Assembly: GCF_910589745.1 (NCBI RefSeq)
Contig: NZ_OU342399.1
Location: forward strand, 310,001-374,000
DNA length: 64,000 nt
Origin: Candidatus Arcticimaribacter forsetii
GTDB taxonomy: Bacteria; Bacteroidota; Bacteroidia; Flavobacteriales; Flavobacteriaceae
Direction of reading: 5' to 3'
The notes beneath the pieces are model-generated. The model saw only the letters and a list, made by a program, of their open reading frames with translations, was not told where the DNA came from and ran no database searches. The first letter of the stretch is position 1. The number at the start of each line of letters is the position of its first letter. The position numbers and the translations under genes were made by a program. This document shows, one piece after another, positions 10,324 through 19,232 of the stretch.

Positions 10324-11070
10324 ATGAATTTGACCTTAAAAATTTGGAGACAAGCTAACGCAACATCAAAAGGAGAAATGGTTACCTATCCTATTGAAAA
10401 TGTTTCCCCTGACATGTCCTTTTTAGAAATGATGGACGTTTTGAATGAACAATTAATCAATAAAGGAATTGATCCGATAGCTTTTGATCATGATTGTCGC
10501 GAAGGAATTTGCGGAATGTGTTCGATGTATATTAACGGAGAAGCACACGGTCCTGATCGTTTAGTTACCACTTGTCAGTTACACATGCGTAAATTTAAAG
10601 ATGGTGAAACAATTACGATTGAACCGTTTAGAGCGAATGCATTTCCAGTTGTAAAAGACCTTGCTGTAGACCGTTCTGCATTTGATAGAATTCAACATGC
10701 AGGTGGTTTTGTTAGTGTAAATACTTCAGGAAACACTCAGGATGCGAATAATATTCCAATTAACAAGCACGATGCAGATAAAGCATTCGATGCAGCTACT
10801 TGTATCGGTTGTGGTGCTTGTGTTGCAAGTTGTAAAAACGCTTCTGCAATGCTGTTTGTTTCAGCTAAAGTTTCTCAGTATGCACTTCTTCCACAAGGAA
10901 AGGTTGAAGCTACTGATCGTGTACTAAACATGGTAAAACAAATGGACGAAGAAGGTTTTGGAAACTGTACCAACACGGGAGCCTGCGAAGTAGAATGTCC
11001 TAAGGGAATTTCTTTAGAGAATATCGCTCGTATGAATAGAGAATATCTTTTTGCGACTGTGAAAGGGTAA
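10324..11070 (+). CDS. sdhB: Succinate dehydrogenase iron-sulfur subunit
   Basis: A 248-aa electron-transfer subunit. The N-terminal ferredoxin domain holds the [2Fe-2S] ligands Cys58, Cys63, Cys66 and Cys84. The C-terminal domain carries [11 protein letters not shown] (Cys160, 163, 166, 170) and the second group Cys215, Cys221 and Cys225 followed by PKG, which together hold the [4Fe-4S] and [3Fe-4S] clusters. It connects the SdhA flavin to the heme b subunit. It is the last gene of sdhCAB and is followed by a clear hairpin terminator. Confidence 0.97.
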   Translation: MNLTLKIWRQANATSKGEMVTYPIENVSPDMSFLEMMDVLNEQLINKGIDPIAFDHDCREGICGMCSMYINGEAHGPDRLVTTCQLHMRKFKDGETITIEPFRANAFPVVKDLAVDRSAFDRIQHAGGFVSVNTSGNTQDANNIPINKHDADKAFDAATCIGCGACVASCKNASAMLFVSAKVSQYALLPQGKVEATDRVLNMVKQMDEEGFGNCTNTGACEVECPKGISLENIARMNREYLFATVKG

Positions 11071-11097
11071 AAATTAACTCTACTTTTAATAATTATT

Positions 11098-11128
11098 AAA
11101 CCCCATCCTTGCTAAGGAAGGGGTTTTT
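11098..11128 (+). terminator. Intrinsic terminator of sdhCAB
   Basis: AAACCCC at 11098-11104 pairs with GGGGTTT at 11120-11126, and the inner TCCTT pairs with AAGGA around a GCT loop. There is one A-A mismatch in the stem and a run of five T follows. It lies 27 bp after the sdhB stop. It may also stop transcription from the convergent serine hydrolase gene, since the complement carries AAAA before and TTT after the stem. Confidence 0.85.
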
Positions 11129-11182
11129 ATTTTAGGGATTTTATAAAACGACCTATAAAAGTCAAAAAAATCAAAAGTAATT

Positions 11183-12334
11183 TTATTCAACAGCCTTCAA
11201 TACTTTTTCAATAAAGTCAGCAACCTTTGAGGGTTCTAACCATCGAGTAACCACCACTACATCTTGATCAGGAATAATGATGATAAAATTCCCACCAAAA
11301 CCAGCGGCATAATATATATTTTCGGCAGCACCCTCCCAGTGTCGAGCCCCTTTTTTATTTAGCCACCAGAGGTATCCGTAGTTTGGATTTGCAGAAGAAG
11401 CTGTTGTTGCTTTTTCAATCCAATTTTCGCTTATTAATTGTTCTCCTTTCCAAGAACCATTAGACAAAAACAGTAATCCAAAACGTGCATGGTCTTCGGT
11501 ATTAATAAACAAACCACCTCCAGAGTGCCCACCTCCAGAAACTGATTGTACTCGTATGCCGTCAATCGGAGTCCAAGAGTTTTCATAACCAAACCAGCGC
11601 CAGGTAGAAGAAGCTCCAATAGGATCCATTATTTCTGTTTTAAGAACCTGCGGTAAAGGCTTTCTCCAAACATTAAGCAAGGAGTAAGAAAGAACATTAA
11701 CCCGTACATCGTTGTATTTAAAATGGGTTCCTGGTTCATGAAGTGTTCTGTATCTCCAATCATCGACTGAACCTTCTTTGGGTGGACGATCTGCCCAGTC
11801 GTGAAGACCCCAAATACTTCCTGACCAGTCCGAAGATTGATTTAATAAATGGGACCAAGTAATTTTTTTATTGTGTTCCCCATCGAAAGTTGTATCCCAA
11901 ACGTAGTCCGTAAGAAAATCGTTTGTAGATTTTATTAAACCTTTGTCAAACGCTAGTCCAGCAATGGTTGACAAATAACTTTTTGTAACACTAAAAGTCA
12001 TGTCAACTCGTTTTGTATTGCCCCATTTGGCTATTACAAAACCTTTTTTAAGAATCATTCCAGCGGGACCGCCATGTTTTTTTGTTGGGCCTAAAATCTC
12101 GTGATAGGGTTCTCTAGAGAAACCCTTGATAATAGCAACACGTAAATCTCTTCCACCACTGTATTCGTTGGTTAATGCAAAATCTACAGCTTCTTGTAAT
12201 CGTTCCGGTTTTATGTCAAAATATTCTGCATCTTTTTCTTTCCATACTTCATTTCGTTCTGGATAATAATAGTCTTGAGCCCGAAGAAATACGGAAGCTC
12301 CAATGCATAAAAACAAAAAAACAGGGTTTCTCAT
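11183..12334 (-). CDS. Secreted serine hydrolase of the beta-lactamase class C family
   Basis: A 383-aa protein with a signal peptide (about 1-19, ending FLRAQ). The active-site tetrad S-x-x-K is SVTK at residues 115-118, and a Tyr-containing YNDV and a HSGGG segment follow, as in the class C beta-lactamase / penicillin-binding / EstB-like esterase superfamily. Such proteins hydrolyse esters, amides or D-amino-acid peptides; the substrate cannot be told from sequence. It is predicted to be periplasmic. The glycerol kinase gene lies 23 bp upstream on the same strand, so the two may be co-transcribed, though no functional link is obvious. Confidence 0.88.
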   Translation of the reverse strand: MRNPVFLFLCIGASVFLRAQDYYYPERNEVWKEKDAEYFDIKPERLQEAVDFALTNEYSGGRDLRVAIIKGFSREPYHEILGPTKKHGGPAGMILKKGFVIAKWGNTKRVDMTFSVTKSYLSTIAGLAFDKGLIKSTNDFLTDYVWDTTFDGEHNKKITWSHLLNQSSDWSGSIWGLHDWADRPPKEGSVDDWRYRTLHEPGTHFKYNDVRVNVLSYSLLNVWRKPLPQVLKTEIMDPIGASSTWRWFGYENSWTPIDGIRVQSVSGGGHSGGGLFINTEDHARFGLLFLSNGSWKGEQLISENWIEKATTASSANPNYGYLWWLNKKGARHWEGAAENIYYAAGFGGNFIIIIPDQDVVVVTRWLEPSKVADFIEKVLKAVE

Positions 12335-12357
12335 ATTAAGTTTATTTTTACGATATG

Positions 12358-13839
12358 TTATTTAGATTTGGTCCGTTCAACAGCATTTAACCAGCCATTA
12401 TATTTAGCTTCTCGAGCTTGTTGGGTCATAATTGGACTAAAAAGCGTTTCTCTTTCTCGAACTTCTTCGATTGAATCTAGTGTCCAAAACCCAGCTTTAA
12501 TACCCGCTAAAAAAGCAGCTCCTAAAGCAGTTACCTCAAGCATTTTAGGACGATCAACTTCTACATTTAAAATGTCAGACTGGAATTGCATTAAATAATT
12601 ATTTGCTGAAGCACCCCCGTCAACTTTTAAAGAAATAATTGAGGATCCACTATCTTCTAACATTGCGTTAATTACATCCTTTGTTTGATATGCCATAGCT
12701 TCTACAGTTGCTTTTGTAAGTTCTTTTTTGCCAATGTCAAGTGTTATTCCGTGAATAGCCCCCTTTGCTTTTGCATCCCAATACGGCGCACCTAAACCAG
12801 CAAATGCAGGAACAATATAAAGATCTTCAAGAGGTGGAATGGATTTACATATTACTTCTGTTTCTTCAGCTTGATTGATAAGATTTAATTGATCTCGAAG
12901 CCATTGGATAGAAGCACCTCCAATAAAAATACTTCCTTCTAAAGCGTAATTCGGTTTTTCATTCTCTATGCTACAAGCTAAGGTTGTTAAAAGACCATTT
13001 TTAGAAACCAAATGATCTGTTCCAGTATTTAAAAGAAGAAAACATCCCGTTCCATAGGTGTTCTTTGCCATTCCAGGCTGATGACCACCTTGACCAAAAA
13101 GAGCTGCTTGCTGATCTCCAGCAACTCCATAAATTGGAATTTCAATTCCTTTAAAGTTTAAATTTCCAAAATTTGAAGACGATTCTTGAACATGAGGAAG
13201 CATTGAGCTTGGTATATTCATTGCTTTGAGAATTTTTTCATCCCAAGCTAAAGTTTTAATATTATAGATCATTGTTCGCGAGGCGTTTGAATGATCCGTT
13301 AGGTGTTTTTTACCTTTTGTAAGTTTGTATATAAGCCAAGAGTCAATGGTGCCAAAAAGTAATTCTCCAGCTTCTGCACGTTCTCTGGAACCAGGAACTT
13401 CATCTAAAATCCATTTTAGTTTTGTACCCGAAAAATAGGAGTCAATAATTAAGCCTGTATTTTCATTTACATAAGTTTCTAGCCCTAATGCTTTTAATTC
13501 TTCACAAATTGGAGTTGTTCTTTTATCTAACCATACAATAGCTTTATGGATTGGTTCCCCTGTATTTTTATCCCATACAACAGTTGTTTCTCTTTGATTT
13601 GTAATACCAATTGAAGCTATTTCAGAGGGATTAATTCCAGTTTCTAGCATTACTTTTTCGAAGGCTTCCAATTGGTCCTTAATTATATCGTTTGCATCAT
13701 GCTCTACCCAGCCCGATTTAGGATAGTGTTGTTTTAATTCTTTTTGAGAAATAGAAACAATACCCCCTTTTTTATCAAAAATTATAGCTCTTGTGCTTGT
13801 GGTTCCTTGGTCAAAAGCCACGATGTATTTCTTTTCCAT
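12358..13839 (-). CDS. glpK: Glycerol kinase
   Basis: A 493-aa FGGY-family kinase that phosphorylates glycerol to sn-glycerol 3-phosphate. The N-terminal phosphate-binding loop starts FDQGTTSTRA (Asp10). NQRETTVVWDK carries the Arg-Glu pair that contacts glycerol, and GVAGDQQAALFGQ contains the catalytic Asp. Length is normal (E. coli 502). No glpF or glpD is adjacent, so this is a stand-alone kinase gene in this window. A near-consensus minus-strand -7 box (TATCTTTA, 13866-13873) lies 26 nt upstream of the ATG. Confidence 0.97.
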   Translation of the reverse strand: MEKKYIVAFDQGTTSTRAIIFDKKGGIVSISQKELKQHYPKSGWVEHDANDIIKDQLEAFEKVMLETGINPSEIASIGITNQRETTVVWDKNTGEPIHKAIVWLDKRTTPICEELKALGLETYVNENTGLIIDSYFSGTKLKWILDEVPGSRERAEAGELLFGTIDSWLIYKLTKGKKHLTDHSNASRTMIYNIKTLAWDEKILKAMNIPSSMLPHVQESSSNFGNLNFKGIEIPIYGVAGDQQAALFGQGGHQPGMAKNTYGTGCFLLLNTGTDHLVSKNGLLTTLACSIENEKPNYALEGSIFIGGASIQWLRDQLNLINQAEETEVICKSIPPLEDLYIVPAFAGLGAPYWDAKAKGAIHGITLDIGKKELTKATVEAMAYQTKDVINAMLEDSGSSIISLKVDGGASANNYLMQFQSDILNVEVDRPKMLEVTALGAAFLAGIKAGFWTLDSIEEVRERETLFSPIMTQQAREAKYNGWLNAVERTKSK

Positions 13840-13950
13840 AGTCTAGTTGTTTTAGTCTCCAACTTTAAAGATAAAAGAAAATGTCTCAGTTCGGATTATA
13901 GACCCCTTAAAAGCACATCATTTTTATGTATTTTTATTTAAAATATTAAA

Positions 13951-14727
13951 ATGGAAACTAAATTGAATGTAGCTTTAATTCAGACGGATCTAGTTTGGGA
14001 ACAACCTGGCGAAAACCGAAAGCACATTGAATTTTATTTAAATAAAGTCTCTAAGAGAGCTGATGTTATTTTTTTGCCAGAAATGTTTTCCTCAGGTTTT
14101 ACAATGAATCCAAAATCGGTTGCCGAATCAATGTCAGGAACTACCATTACCTGGATGAAAAATTGGAGTGTAAAACTAGGAGCTGCAATTGCAGGAAGTT
14201 TAGTGGTAGAGGAGAACGGAAAATTTTACAACCGATTTGTATGGGTCAATGATGATGGTTCTACACATTATTATAACAAGAGACACTTGTTTACATTAGC
14301 AGGTGAAGATCAAGTTTATGAAGAAGGGAAAGATCAATGTATTTTTAATTTTAAAGGGTGGAATGTGTGTTTACGCATATGCTATGATTTACGTTTTCCA
14401 GTTTGGTCTAGAAATAAAAACACTTATGATTTATTGGTTTTTGTAGCGAATTGGCCAGCTCCAAGAATTAATGCTTGGGACGCATTACTAAAAGCACGAG
14501 CAATAGAAAACATGAGTTATGTTATTGGAGTAAATAGAATAGGAAAAGATGCTAAAAAGAATGAGTACCCTGGGCATTCTGTAGTGTATGATTTGTTAGG
14601 TCATGCTGCTATTTCTCCCAGGGAAGAAGGAGGTGTTTTAGAAACAATCTTAGATAAAAAAGTTCAAGATGAAGTTAGAACTACTCTAAATTTTCTTGAA
14701 GATCAAGACTCCTTCCTTTTACAATAA
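13951..14727 (+). CDS. Carbon-nitrogen hydrolase, omega-amidase / YafV-like
   Basis: A 258-aa cytoplasmic member of the nitrilase superfamily. The catalytic Glu-Lys-Cys triad is visible: Glu44 in FLPEMFSSGF, Lys110 in YYNKRHLF and Cys144 in LRICYDLRFPVW. The motif spacing and the MFSSGF/KRHLF context match YafV/Nit2-type omega-amidases, which deaminate 2-oxoglutaramate or 2-oxosuccinamate, often for repair of the methionine salvage by-product. The 3' end overlaps the convergent lipoprotein gene by 47 bp, so the two mRNAs are complementary there. The substrate is inferred from family resemblance. Confidence 0.9.
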   Translation: METKLNVALIQTDLVWEQPGENRKHIEFYLNKVSKRADVIFLPEMFSSGFTMNPKSVAESMSGTTITWMKNWSVKLGAAIAGSLVVEENGKFYNRFVWVNDDGSTHYYNKRHLFTLAGEDQVYEEGKDQCIFNFKGWNVCLRICYDLRFPVWSRNKNTYDLLVFVANWPAPRINAWDALLKARAIENMSYVIGVNRIGKDAKKNEYPGHSVVYDLLGHAAISPREEGGVLETILDKKVQDEVRTTLNFLEDQDSFLLQ

Positions 14728-16318
14728 ATGTTTCGTTTTGATCCCAATTTGCACGTAAAGTAATCTCACCTTCCATATAAATAACTTCTTCAGGCTGAAT
14801 TTTTTTAAGGTAATTACCGGTATCCCATTTGTTGTTTTCATTGATATCTTTAACCAATCGAACACCATAATCTCCAGGATTCAAATAGTTGAAAGTATAT
14901 TTTCCATATTCATTTTTCAAATATTTGCGAATAGTTTTCCCTGTAGAATCGATAAGTTCAATGAAATAGTTATAATCACTATCAGTCTCGACATTTAAAA
15001 TTATGACACCATAGTTTTCTAATTTTTTAGTTTGAAGCTTGGTTGTTAAAGTATCATTTGTATCTCCCCAAAAATCGGTTACGGCATTAGGAAGAATTTG
15101 AATTGTATAAGAATCATTTAATGTTTTATTAAAATCAAAAATAATTTCATTTTTATGCTCATTTATTAATGATTTGAAAGGTACAATAACCGAATCGATG
15201 TCTCTAATTTCAATTAATGATTCATCCAGTTTCACAACGGGAAGGGTTGCTTTAATCGATAGGGTGTCCATGAAATCAAGAAATCTTTTGTGAGAAAAAC
15301 TAAATTCTAAGGAATCCACTTTTGGTTTAGCAGGTTTAATAACTACTTGTTTCAAAGAGTCTTTATCGGATAGATTAAAAACTAAAGAATCAATTTTTTC
15401 AACTCCAGAATACCAGAAATCTAAAGTATCAGATTCTGTGTGTTTTGTTATTAAATATTTAAAATCTTCGTCAACCTCGCTAACAAGATCAATTGTTTCT
15501 CCAGTAACATCCCCAAAGTAACCAAAAATGATATGATGATTATTAATGTATTGTGGCCTTGACCAGCCGAAGTTTGGAATTTCTTTAAACAAAACAGGAA
15601 ACCTAATCGAATCTCCAGGTAGTTTAACAGGCTCTTTAAAGAACCCTATTTTATCTATATTTTGGTCAAAAAGATAATTTTTACCTTCGTCTTTTAAAGC
15701 AATCATTTCATATGTTCCTGCACTAAGATTTTGCAGTTTAAAGTATACGCTATCTAAAGTGTTTGAAATATAAAAAGGTTTTTTGTTGTAGATTGTTGAG
15801 TCAGTAAAGGTAGAGTCTACCGGGTATAGATGAACGGAAATAAATTCGTCGGTTTCTTTTTCATAGGCATCTTTAACGGTTCCTTCCAAAAAAAGAGAGT
15901 CAATTACAGAGCCCGTAGAGAAAATGTAACTAAAATAGGTAAGCGGATTTTGTTCGTTAAAATCTTCAATAGCCGAACCAAAATTGAATGTGTAGGTGAT
16001 GTTTGGTTTTAGGGAGTCTAGAAATTCAATTTGAACTTTTTTACTGACCGTGGTTTCTGGAGATATTTTGTATTGAAAAGGTTCTAGGGGAGGTGAAGTT
16101 ACTAGTTGAGTAGTAATGTTATTGAGCTTAATGTATTCATCAAATTCTAACGTTATTTTTTCCTCATCAAAAAAAACAGTATTGAGTGGGGGATTTGCTT
16201 TTATTAATACAGGAGGTAAGGAATCTTTACTTCCTCCAGTTGGAATCCCTCTTTTGGCACACTGAGAAACAGACAATATAAGGAGTATTCCCAGGATATA
16301 AATAATATGTTTCCGCAT
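14681..16318 (-). CDS. Ig-like domain lipoprotein (Big_5 / SbsA type)
   Basis: A 545-aa predicted lipoprotein: a short hydrophobic signal ends SVSQC, giving lipidated Cys20, followed by AKRGIPTGG. The next 90 residues (SLPPVLIKANPPLNTVFF..., ITLEFDEYI) fit the bacterial Ig-like Big_5/SbsA module common in Flavobacteriia. The rest is beta-rich, with repeated Asp/Ser patterns and a carboxypeptidase-regulatory-like end (YTFNYLNPGDYGVRLVKD, DINENNKWD). It probably sits on the outer membrane. Function is unknown. It lies 37 bp downstream of comF on the same strand, and its C-terminal coding end overlaps the omega-amidase gene on the other strand. Confidence 0.82.
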   Translation of the reverse strand: MRKHIIYILGILLILSVSQCAKRGIPTGGSKDSLPPVLIKANPPLNTVFFDEEKITLEFDEYIKLNNITTQLVTSPPLEPFQYKISPETTVSKKVQIEFLDSLKPNITYTFNFGSAIEDFNEQNPLTYFSYIFSTGSVIDSLFLEGTVKDAYEKETDEFISVHLYPVDSTFTDSTIYNKKPFYISNTLDSVYFKLQNLSAGTYEMIALKDEGKNYLFDQNIDKIGFFKEPVKLPGDSIRFPVLFKEIPNFGWSRPQYINNHHIIFGYFGDVTGETIDLVSEVDEDFKYLITKHTESDTLDFWYSGVEKIDSLVFNLSDKDSLKQVVIKPAKPKVDSLEFSFSHKRFLDFMDTLSIKATLPVVKLDESLIEIRDIDSVIVPFKSLINEHKNEIIFDFNKTLNDSYTIQILPNAVTDFWGDTNDTLTTKLQTKKLENYGVIILNVETDSDYNYFIELIDSTGKTIRKYLKNEYGKYTFNYLNPGDYGVRLVKDINENNKWDTGNYLKKIQPEEVIYMEGEITLRANWDQNETFIVKGRSLDLQENLE

Positions 16319-16355
16319 TAATATGAGTTTAAATGCAAATTAACGGATAAATCGG

Positions 16356-17051
16356 TTAATTTCTATATCCAATAGTAGCAATGCTTAATCTATTTTTTGA
16401 ATTTGAAGTTAAAAGTTTTCCGCAAGCAACAAGAGTTGCTCCCGTTGTAATTACATCATCAACAAGCAAAAAATGTTTGGGCTTGTCATTTTTAGTTTTA
16501 TACTGAAAAGCATTTTTTAAAACTAAGGCCCGATCTAAAGGAGATGTCTTTGCTAGTTGTTTGGTGTTTTCAATTCTAACGAGTTCATTTTCTATTAAAG
16601 GCACCCCTAAATAATTTGCTATTTCTTTTCCAAATAGGGTTACTTGGTTATATCCTCTTTTACGTTTTCTTTTAGAATGAAGCGGAACAGGGATCACAGC
16701 GTCTATGTCCATAAAAATATTCTTATGAATTAATTCACTAGCAATTTTACCAAAATAAGACCCCAATTGCTCTTGATTTCCATATTTTAAATGATAGATA
16801 AGTCTTTCAACTACACTGTTACTTTCGAAATAGCAGAGAGCAGTAGCAAGTTCAAGTTTTAACCTAGGAGTTAGTTTTTGCATCATTAAGTTATTTTTAT
16901 AAAGATGAAAATAGGTAAAGGGTAATTGAAGTTGACAGTGCACGCAGATTGTTAATTCATTTGGAATTAAAGGGGTTTTACAACCCAAACAAATGGGTGG
17001 GAAAAACAAGTTAGAGAAGTCCCTTAAAAATTCTTTTATGAAGTTTTTCAT
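16356..17051 (-). CDS. ComF family phosphoribosyltransferase-like protein
   Basis: A 231-aa protein of the ComF/GntX family. The N-terminal zinc-finger-like part has paired cysteines (CLGCKTPLI..., ICVHCQ), then a type I PRTase fold ending with the PRPP-binding loop LLVDDVITTGATL. In competent bacteria ComF helps DNA uptake after transport; in others its role is open. The family signature KRKRGYNQ is present. It stands alone, divergent from glyS, with a 52-bp intergenic region. Confidence 0.92.
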   Translation of the reverse strand: MKNFIKEFLRDFSNLFFPPICLGCKTPLIPNELTICVHCQLQLPFTYFHLYKNNLMMQKLTPRLKLELATALCYFESNSVVERLIYHLKYGNQEQLGSYFGKIASELIHKNIFMDIDAVIPVPLHSKRKRKRGYNQVTLFGKEIANYLGVPLIENELVRIENTKQLAKTSPLDRALVLKNAFQYKTKNDKPKHFLLVDDVITTGATLVACGKLLTSNSKNRLSIATIGYRN

Positions 17052-17091
17052 GTAAAATAAGATTTGGTCTTCGTAAAATACGAAAAAGGAT

Positions 17092-17099
17092 TATTTTTG
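17092..17099 (+). promoter_or_regulatory. -7 promoter box of glyS (TATTTTTG), leaderless layout
   Basis: TATTTTTG matches the Bacteroidota -7 consensus TAnnTTTG at all fixed positions. It ends 4 nt before the glyS ATG at 17104, so transcription would begin at or next to the start codon. A TTTG at 17063-17066 could serve as the -33 element, but the 25-bp spacer is slightly long. Confidence 0.6.
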
Positions 17100-17103
17100 C
17101 TGT

Positions 17104-18633
17104 ATGACAGATTTCAAAAAAATCATTTCACATGCAAAAGAATACGGATTTGTATTTCCTTCAAGTGAAATATACGACGGTTTAAGTGCCGTATACGACT
17201 ATGCTCAAAATGGCGTTGCATTAAAAAAGAATATCCGAGACTACTGGTGGAAATCCATGGTTCAACTACACTATAATATTGTTGGGATCGATGCCTCAAT
17301 ATTTATGCATCCAACAACTTGGAAAGCTTCTGGCCATGTTGACGCCTTTAATGATCCATTAATAGACAACAAAGATTCGAAGAAAAGATATCGTGCAGAT
17401 GTCTTGGTTGAGGACTATTGTGGTAAAATTGAAAATAAAATTGATAAAGAAATAACCAAAGCAGCTAAACGTTTTGGTGCAGCTTTTAATCCTGAAGAAT
17501 TTAAAACTACAAACCCTAGGGTTCTTGGGTATCAAGAAAAAATAAACACCATTCTAAAACGATTGGGACAATCGCTTGAAAAAGAAGACCTTGCTGATGT
17601 TAAAGCGTTGATTGAAGAGCTTGAAATAGCATGCCCAGAATCAGGCTCTAGAAACTGGACCGATGTTAAACAGTTTAATTTAATGTTTGGAACGAAATTA
17701 GGAGCCTCTGCAGAATCTGCTATGAACCTTTATTTAAGACCAGAAACTGCACAGGGAATTTTTGTAAACTTTTTGAATGTTCAAAAAACTGGACGAATGA
17801 AAATTCCTTTTGGAATAGCTCAGACTGGAAAAGCTTTTAGAAATGAAATCGTAGCACGTCAATTCATTTTCCGTATGCGCGAATTTGAACAAATGGAAAT
17901 GCAATTCTTTATTCCTCCTGGTACACAAAAAGAGTGGTATGAAGAGTGGAAAAAAACTCGTTTAAGTTGGCACCTGTCCTTAGGAATGGGTGAAGAAAAT
18001 TACCGCTTCCATGATCATGAGAAATTAGCTCATTATGCAGACGCAGCAGCTGACATCGAATTTAAGTTTCCTTTTGGTTTCAAAGAATTAGAGGGGATTC
18101 ATTCCAGAACAGATTTTGATTTGAGTAGCCACGAAGAGTTTTCGGGGAAAAAACTTCAGTATTTTGATCCAGAGCGTAACGAAAATTATGTCCCCTATGT
18201 AGTTGAAACTTCAGTAGGATTAGACCGTATGTTCTTAGCTGTATTTTCTTGGGCTCTTCGCGAGGAAACTCTTGAAGATGGTAGCACAAGAACCTTACTT
18301 AAGTTACCTGCAATTTTAGCTCCTACTAAAATAGCTGTTTTACCTCTAGTAAAAAAAGATGGCCTTCCTGAAGTAGCGAAAAAATTAATGGATGATTTAA
18401 AGTGGGATCATGCAGTTGCTTATGATGAAAAGGATGCAGTAGGAAGACGTTACCGTCGTCAAGATGCGCTTGGAACCCCGTATTGTATTACCATTGATCA
18501 TCAAACATTAGAGGACCAAACAGTAACCTTACGAGATCGTGATACCATGAAACAAGAGCGTGTTGCTTTAGATTCAATAAGTGGAATTCTTAACGAAAAA
18601 TTGGATATAAAAAACTGGTTAAAAAGTATTTAA
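17104..18633 (+). CDS. glyS: Glycine--tRNA ligase (dimeric type)
   Basis: A 509-aa class II aminoacyl-tRNA synthetase of the alpha-2 type that charges tRNA-Gly. The N-terminal FPSSEIYDGLSAVYDYAQNG is the family signature. Class II motif 2 is seen in FRNEIVARQFIFRMREFEQMEMQFF and motif 3 in SVGLDRMFLA. The C-terminal anticodon-binding domain (about 400-509) starts LAPTKIAVLPLVKK. Length is normal for Bacteroidota. It is monocistronic; its stop TAA interlocks with the stop of the convergent gene in the 4-bp TTAA at 18630-18633. Confidence 0.97.
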   Translation: MTDFKKIISHAKEYGFVFPSSEIYDGLSAVYDYAQNGVALKKNIRDYWWKSMVQLHYNIVGIDASIFMHPTTWKASGHVDAFNDPLIDNKDSKKRYRADVLVEDYCGKIENKIDKEITKAAKRFGAAFNPEEFKTTNPRVLGYQEKINTILKRLGQSLEKEDLADVKALIEELEIACPESGSRNWTDVKQFNLMFGTKLGASAESAMNLYLRPETAQGIFVNFLNVQKTGRMKIPFGIAQTGKAFRNEIVARQFIFRMREFEQMEMQFFIPPGTQKEWYEEWKKTRLSWHLSLGMGEENYRFHDHEKLAHYADAAADIEFKFPFGFKELEGIHSRTDFDLSSHEEFSGKKLQYFDPERNENYVPYVVETSVGLDRMFLAVFSWALREETLEDGSTRTLLKLPAILAPTKIAVLPLVKKDGLPEVAKKLMDDLKWDHAVAYDEKDAVGRRYRRQDALGTPYCITIDHQTLEDQTVTLRDRDTMKQERVALDSISGILNEKLDIKNWLKSI

Positions 18634-19169
18634 AATCGCTTTCCGATTGAAAAATTGATTCTTGGATAAGCAGTTATATCTAGGTTGTTTAAATAGCGGC
18701 CAATGCCAATGCTTATCTCAAAAGAAGCTTTCTTTTTGTTTACCCATTTGGTTCCAAAAAGTGCACCAGCTGCAATTCCAATTGTTGTGTCTGTTTGATT
18801 TGGATCACCATCATATTCATCAAAGTTACCTTGAGTTAAACTCATGAATGCTTGAGCAAAAAACCCTTGATTAGCTTCAACTTCTTTCTGAAAATAAAGT
18901 CTGTAAAAAGGAGAGATTTCAAAGTTTTCGCTTCTGTAATCCATTGAATTATCAAAATTTATAAGAACAGTTCCTCCCCAACTGGACTGAGGATCAATAA
19001 AGTGTTCATAAGTTAATTCAATTGCAGGCAAAACAATAAGTTGAAAAACATCTACACGGATTTCGTGTTTATATGTTTTTTGATTTTCTTCTTGAGAATA
19101 CCCCATTTTTAAAGAAAAAATTAAAAGTAAAATAAGGCAAGTGTAGGAGTGTGAATTATTAACATTCAT
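18630..19169 (-). CDS. Small outer-membrane beta-barrel protein (unknown)
   Basis: A 179-aa protein with a cleavable signal (about 1-25, ending MGYSQ). Alternating hydrophobic/aromatic strands and a C-terminal end INFSIGKRF are typical of small outer-membrane barrels. The pattern recalls DUF3575-like barrels, but I cannot assign a family with confidence. About eight strands would fit the length. Function is unknown. It is divergent from the exonuclease III gene and convergent with glyS, with shared stop codons. Confidence 0.7.
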   Translation of the reverse strand: MNVNNSHSYTCLILLLIFSLKMGYSQEENQKTYKHEIRVDVFQLIVLPAIELTYEHFIDPQSSWGGTVLINFDNSMDYRSENFEISPFYRLYFQKEVEANQGFFAQAFMSLTQGNFDEYDGDPNQTDTTIGIAAGALFGTKWVNKKKASFEISIGIGRYLNNLDITAYPRINFSIGKRF

Positions 19170-19232
19170 TATATAAAAAGATTTGGGTTGTAGCTCAAAT
19201 ATATAAAACTATATCAGTAATTTAGTGTGATC

